This document shows, piece by piece, positions 63,713 to 64,000 of a stretch of DNA of 64,000 bases. How positions within the stretch are numbered: the first letter of the stretch is position 1; every line of letters begins with the position of its first letter. Position numbers and translations under genes: made by a program. Source of the stretch: Monoplex corrugatus. Its lineage: Eukaryota; Mollusca; Gastropoda; Littorinimorpha; Ranellidae. Where the stretch lies: contig JAPXFY010000018.1 in assembly GCA_030674185.1 (NCBI GenBank), positions 51,405,255-51,469,254 on the forward strand. The letters are read 5' to 3'. Under the pieces are notes generated by a model that searched no databases, was not told where the DNA came from, and worked only from the letters and a program-made list of their open reading frames with translations.

Positions 63713-64000
63713 AGAAAACGTCTTTTTGTCACCAATGCAATTTACATGTTTTTATTACCAATGCAATTTACACATTCACAGATAACTGTTTTTTGGTTCA
63801 CAAATGAAAAACTTACATGTATACATTCTTTCATGGTGGTTTTAACTTATTAGTATATAGAAAAATGTGTGCATCTGATCTTTCGCCAGATATCAAATTG
63901 GTGTCCTTCCTTTGACACATCTCTCAAAATCTTAAAAATGTAAATGATTCCTCCTAATCATTTTATGTAAAAAGCTTACACTAACAATCTGTTTGACAAA

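Noticed and set aside
60906..64000. Search for the upstream EEA1 exons or the N-terminal C2H2 finger
   Set aside because: No minus-strand frame here shows a coiled coil or the CPxC...H...H pattern with splice sites, so the exons are taken to lie beyond the window.

Overview
This looks like nuclear DNA from an invertebrate, most likely a lophotrochozoan and probably a marine gastropod. The evidence is small GT-AG exons split by repeat-rich introns, abundant (CA)n and (GA)n microsatellites, degenerate non-LTR retrotransposons with (ATT)n tails, a DD34D mariner and many TTAA-flanked elements. The species assignment is inference; the eukaryotic nature is seen directly.

The window holds one recognisable host gene, on the minus strand: EEA1 (early endosome antigen 1), a Rab5 effector and endosome-tethering coiled coil. 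I resolve 28 coding exons, from 60905 down to the stop codon at 16076-16078. They join in one continuous frame into 1,227 residues. The last two exons form a complete FYVE zinc finger with all eight cysteine ligands and the basic RKHHCR motif. The exon at 60765-60905 corresponds to about residue 218 of vertebrate EEA1, so the N-terminal C2H2 finger and first exons should lie beyond position 64000. In 23 of the 27 introns the phase is 0.

Layout: 1-16075 is 3' flank or 3' UTR and holds satellites, interspersed repeats and LINE debris. 16076-16813 carries the FYVE exons. 16814-22740 is a large intron with nested transposons: a 1-kb TTAA-flanked element, a 955-bp terminal-inverted-repeat (TIR) element with a 6-bp target duplication, and a 2.7-kb GC-rich insertion. 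22741-32048 holds nine coiled-coil exons, a broken mariner, and a minisatellite made from an exon end plus its splice donor. 32049-36391 is an intron with a decayed LINE. 36392-60905 holds the remaining exons, a 2.3-kb 31-bp minisatellite, a CR1/L2-like reverse transcriptase fragment and a piggyBac-type element that kept only its transposase N-terminus. 60906-64000 is intron without a visible exon.

Repeat families defined inside the window: (i) a palindromic TTAA-flanked MITE, 11 copies; (ii) SINE A, about 490 bp with a tRNA-like head, 3 copies; (iii) family B, about 530 bp, at least 5 copies; (iv) family C, about 700 bp with a tRNA-like end, 4 copies, two of which carry the MITE at the same internal place. 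No bacterial, plasmid or viral gene was seen.
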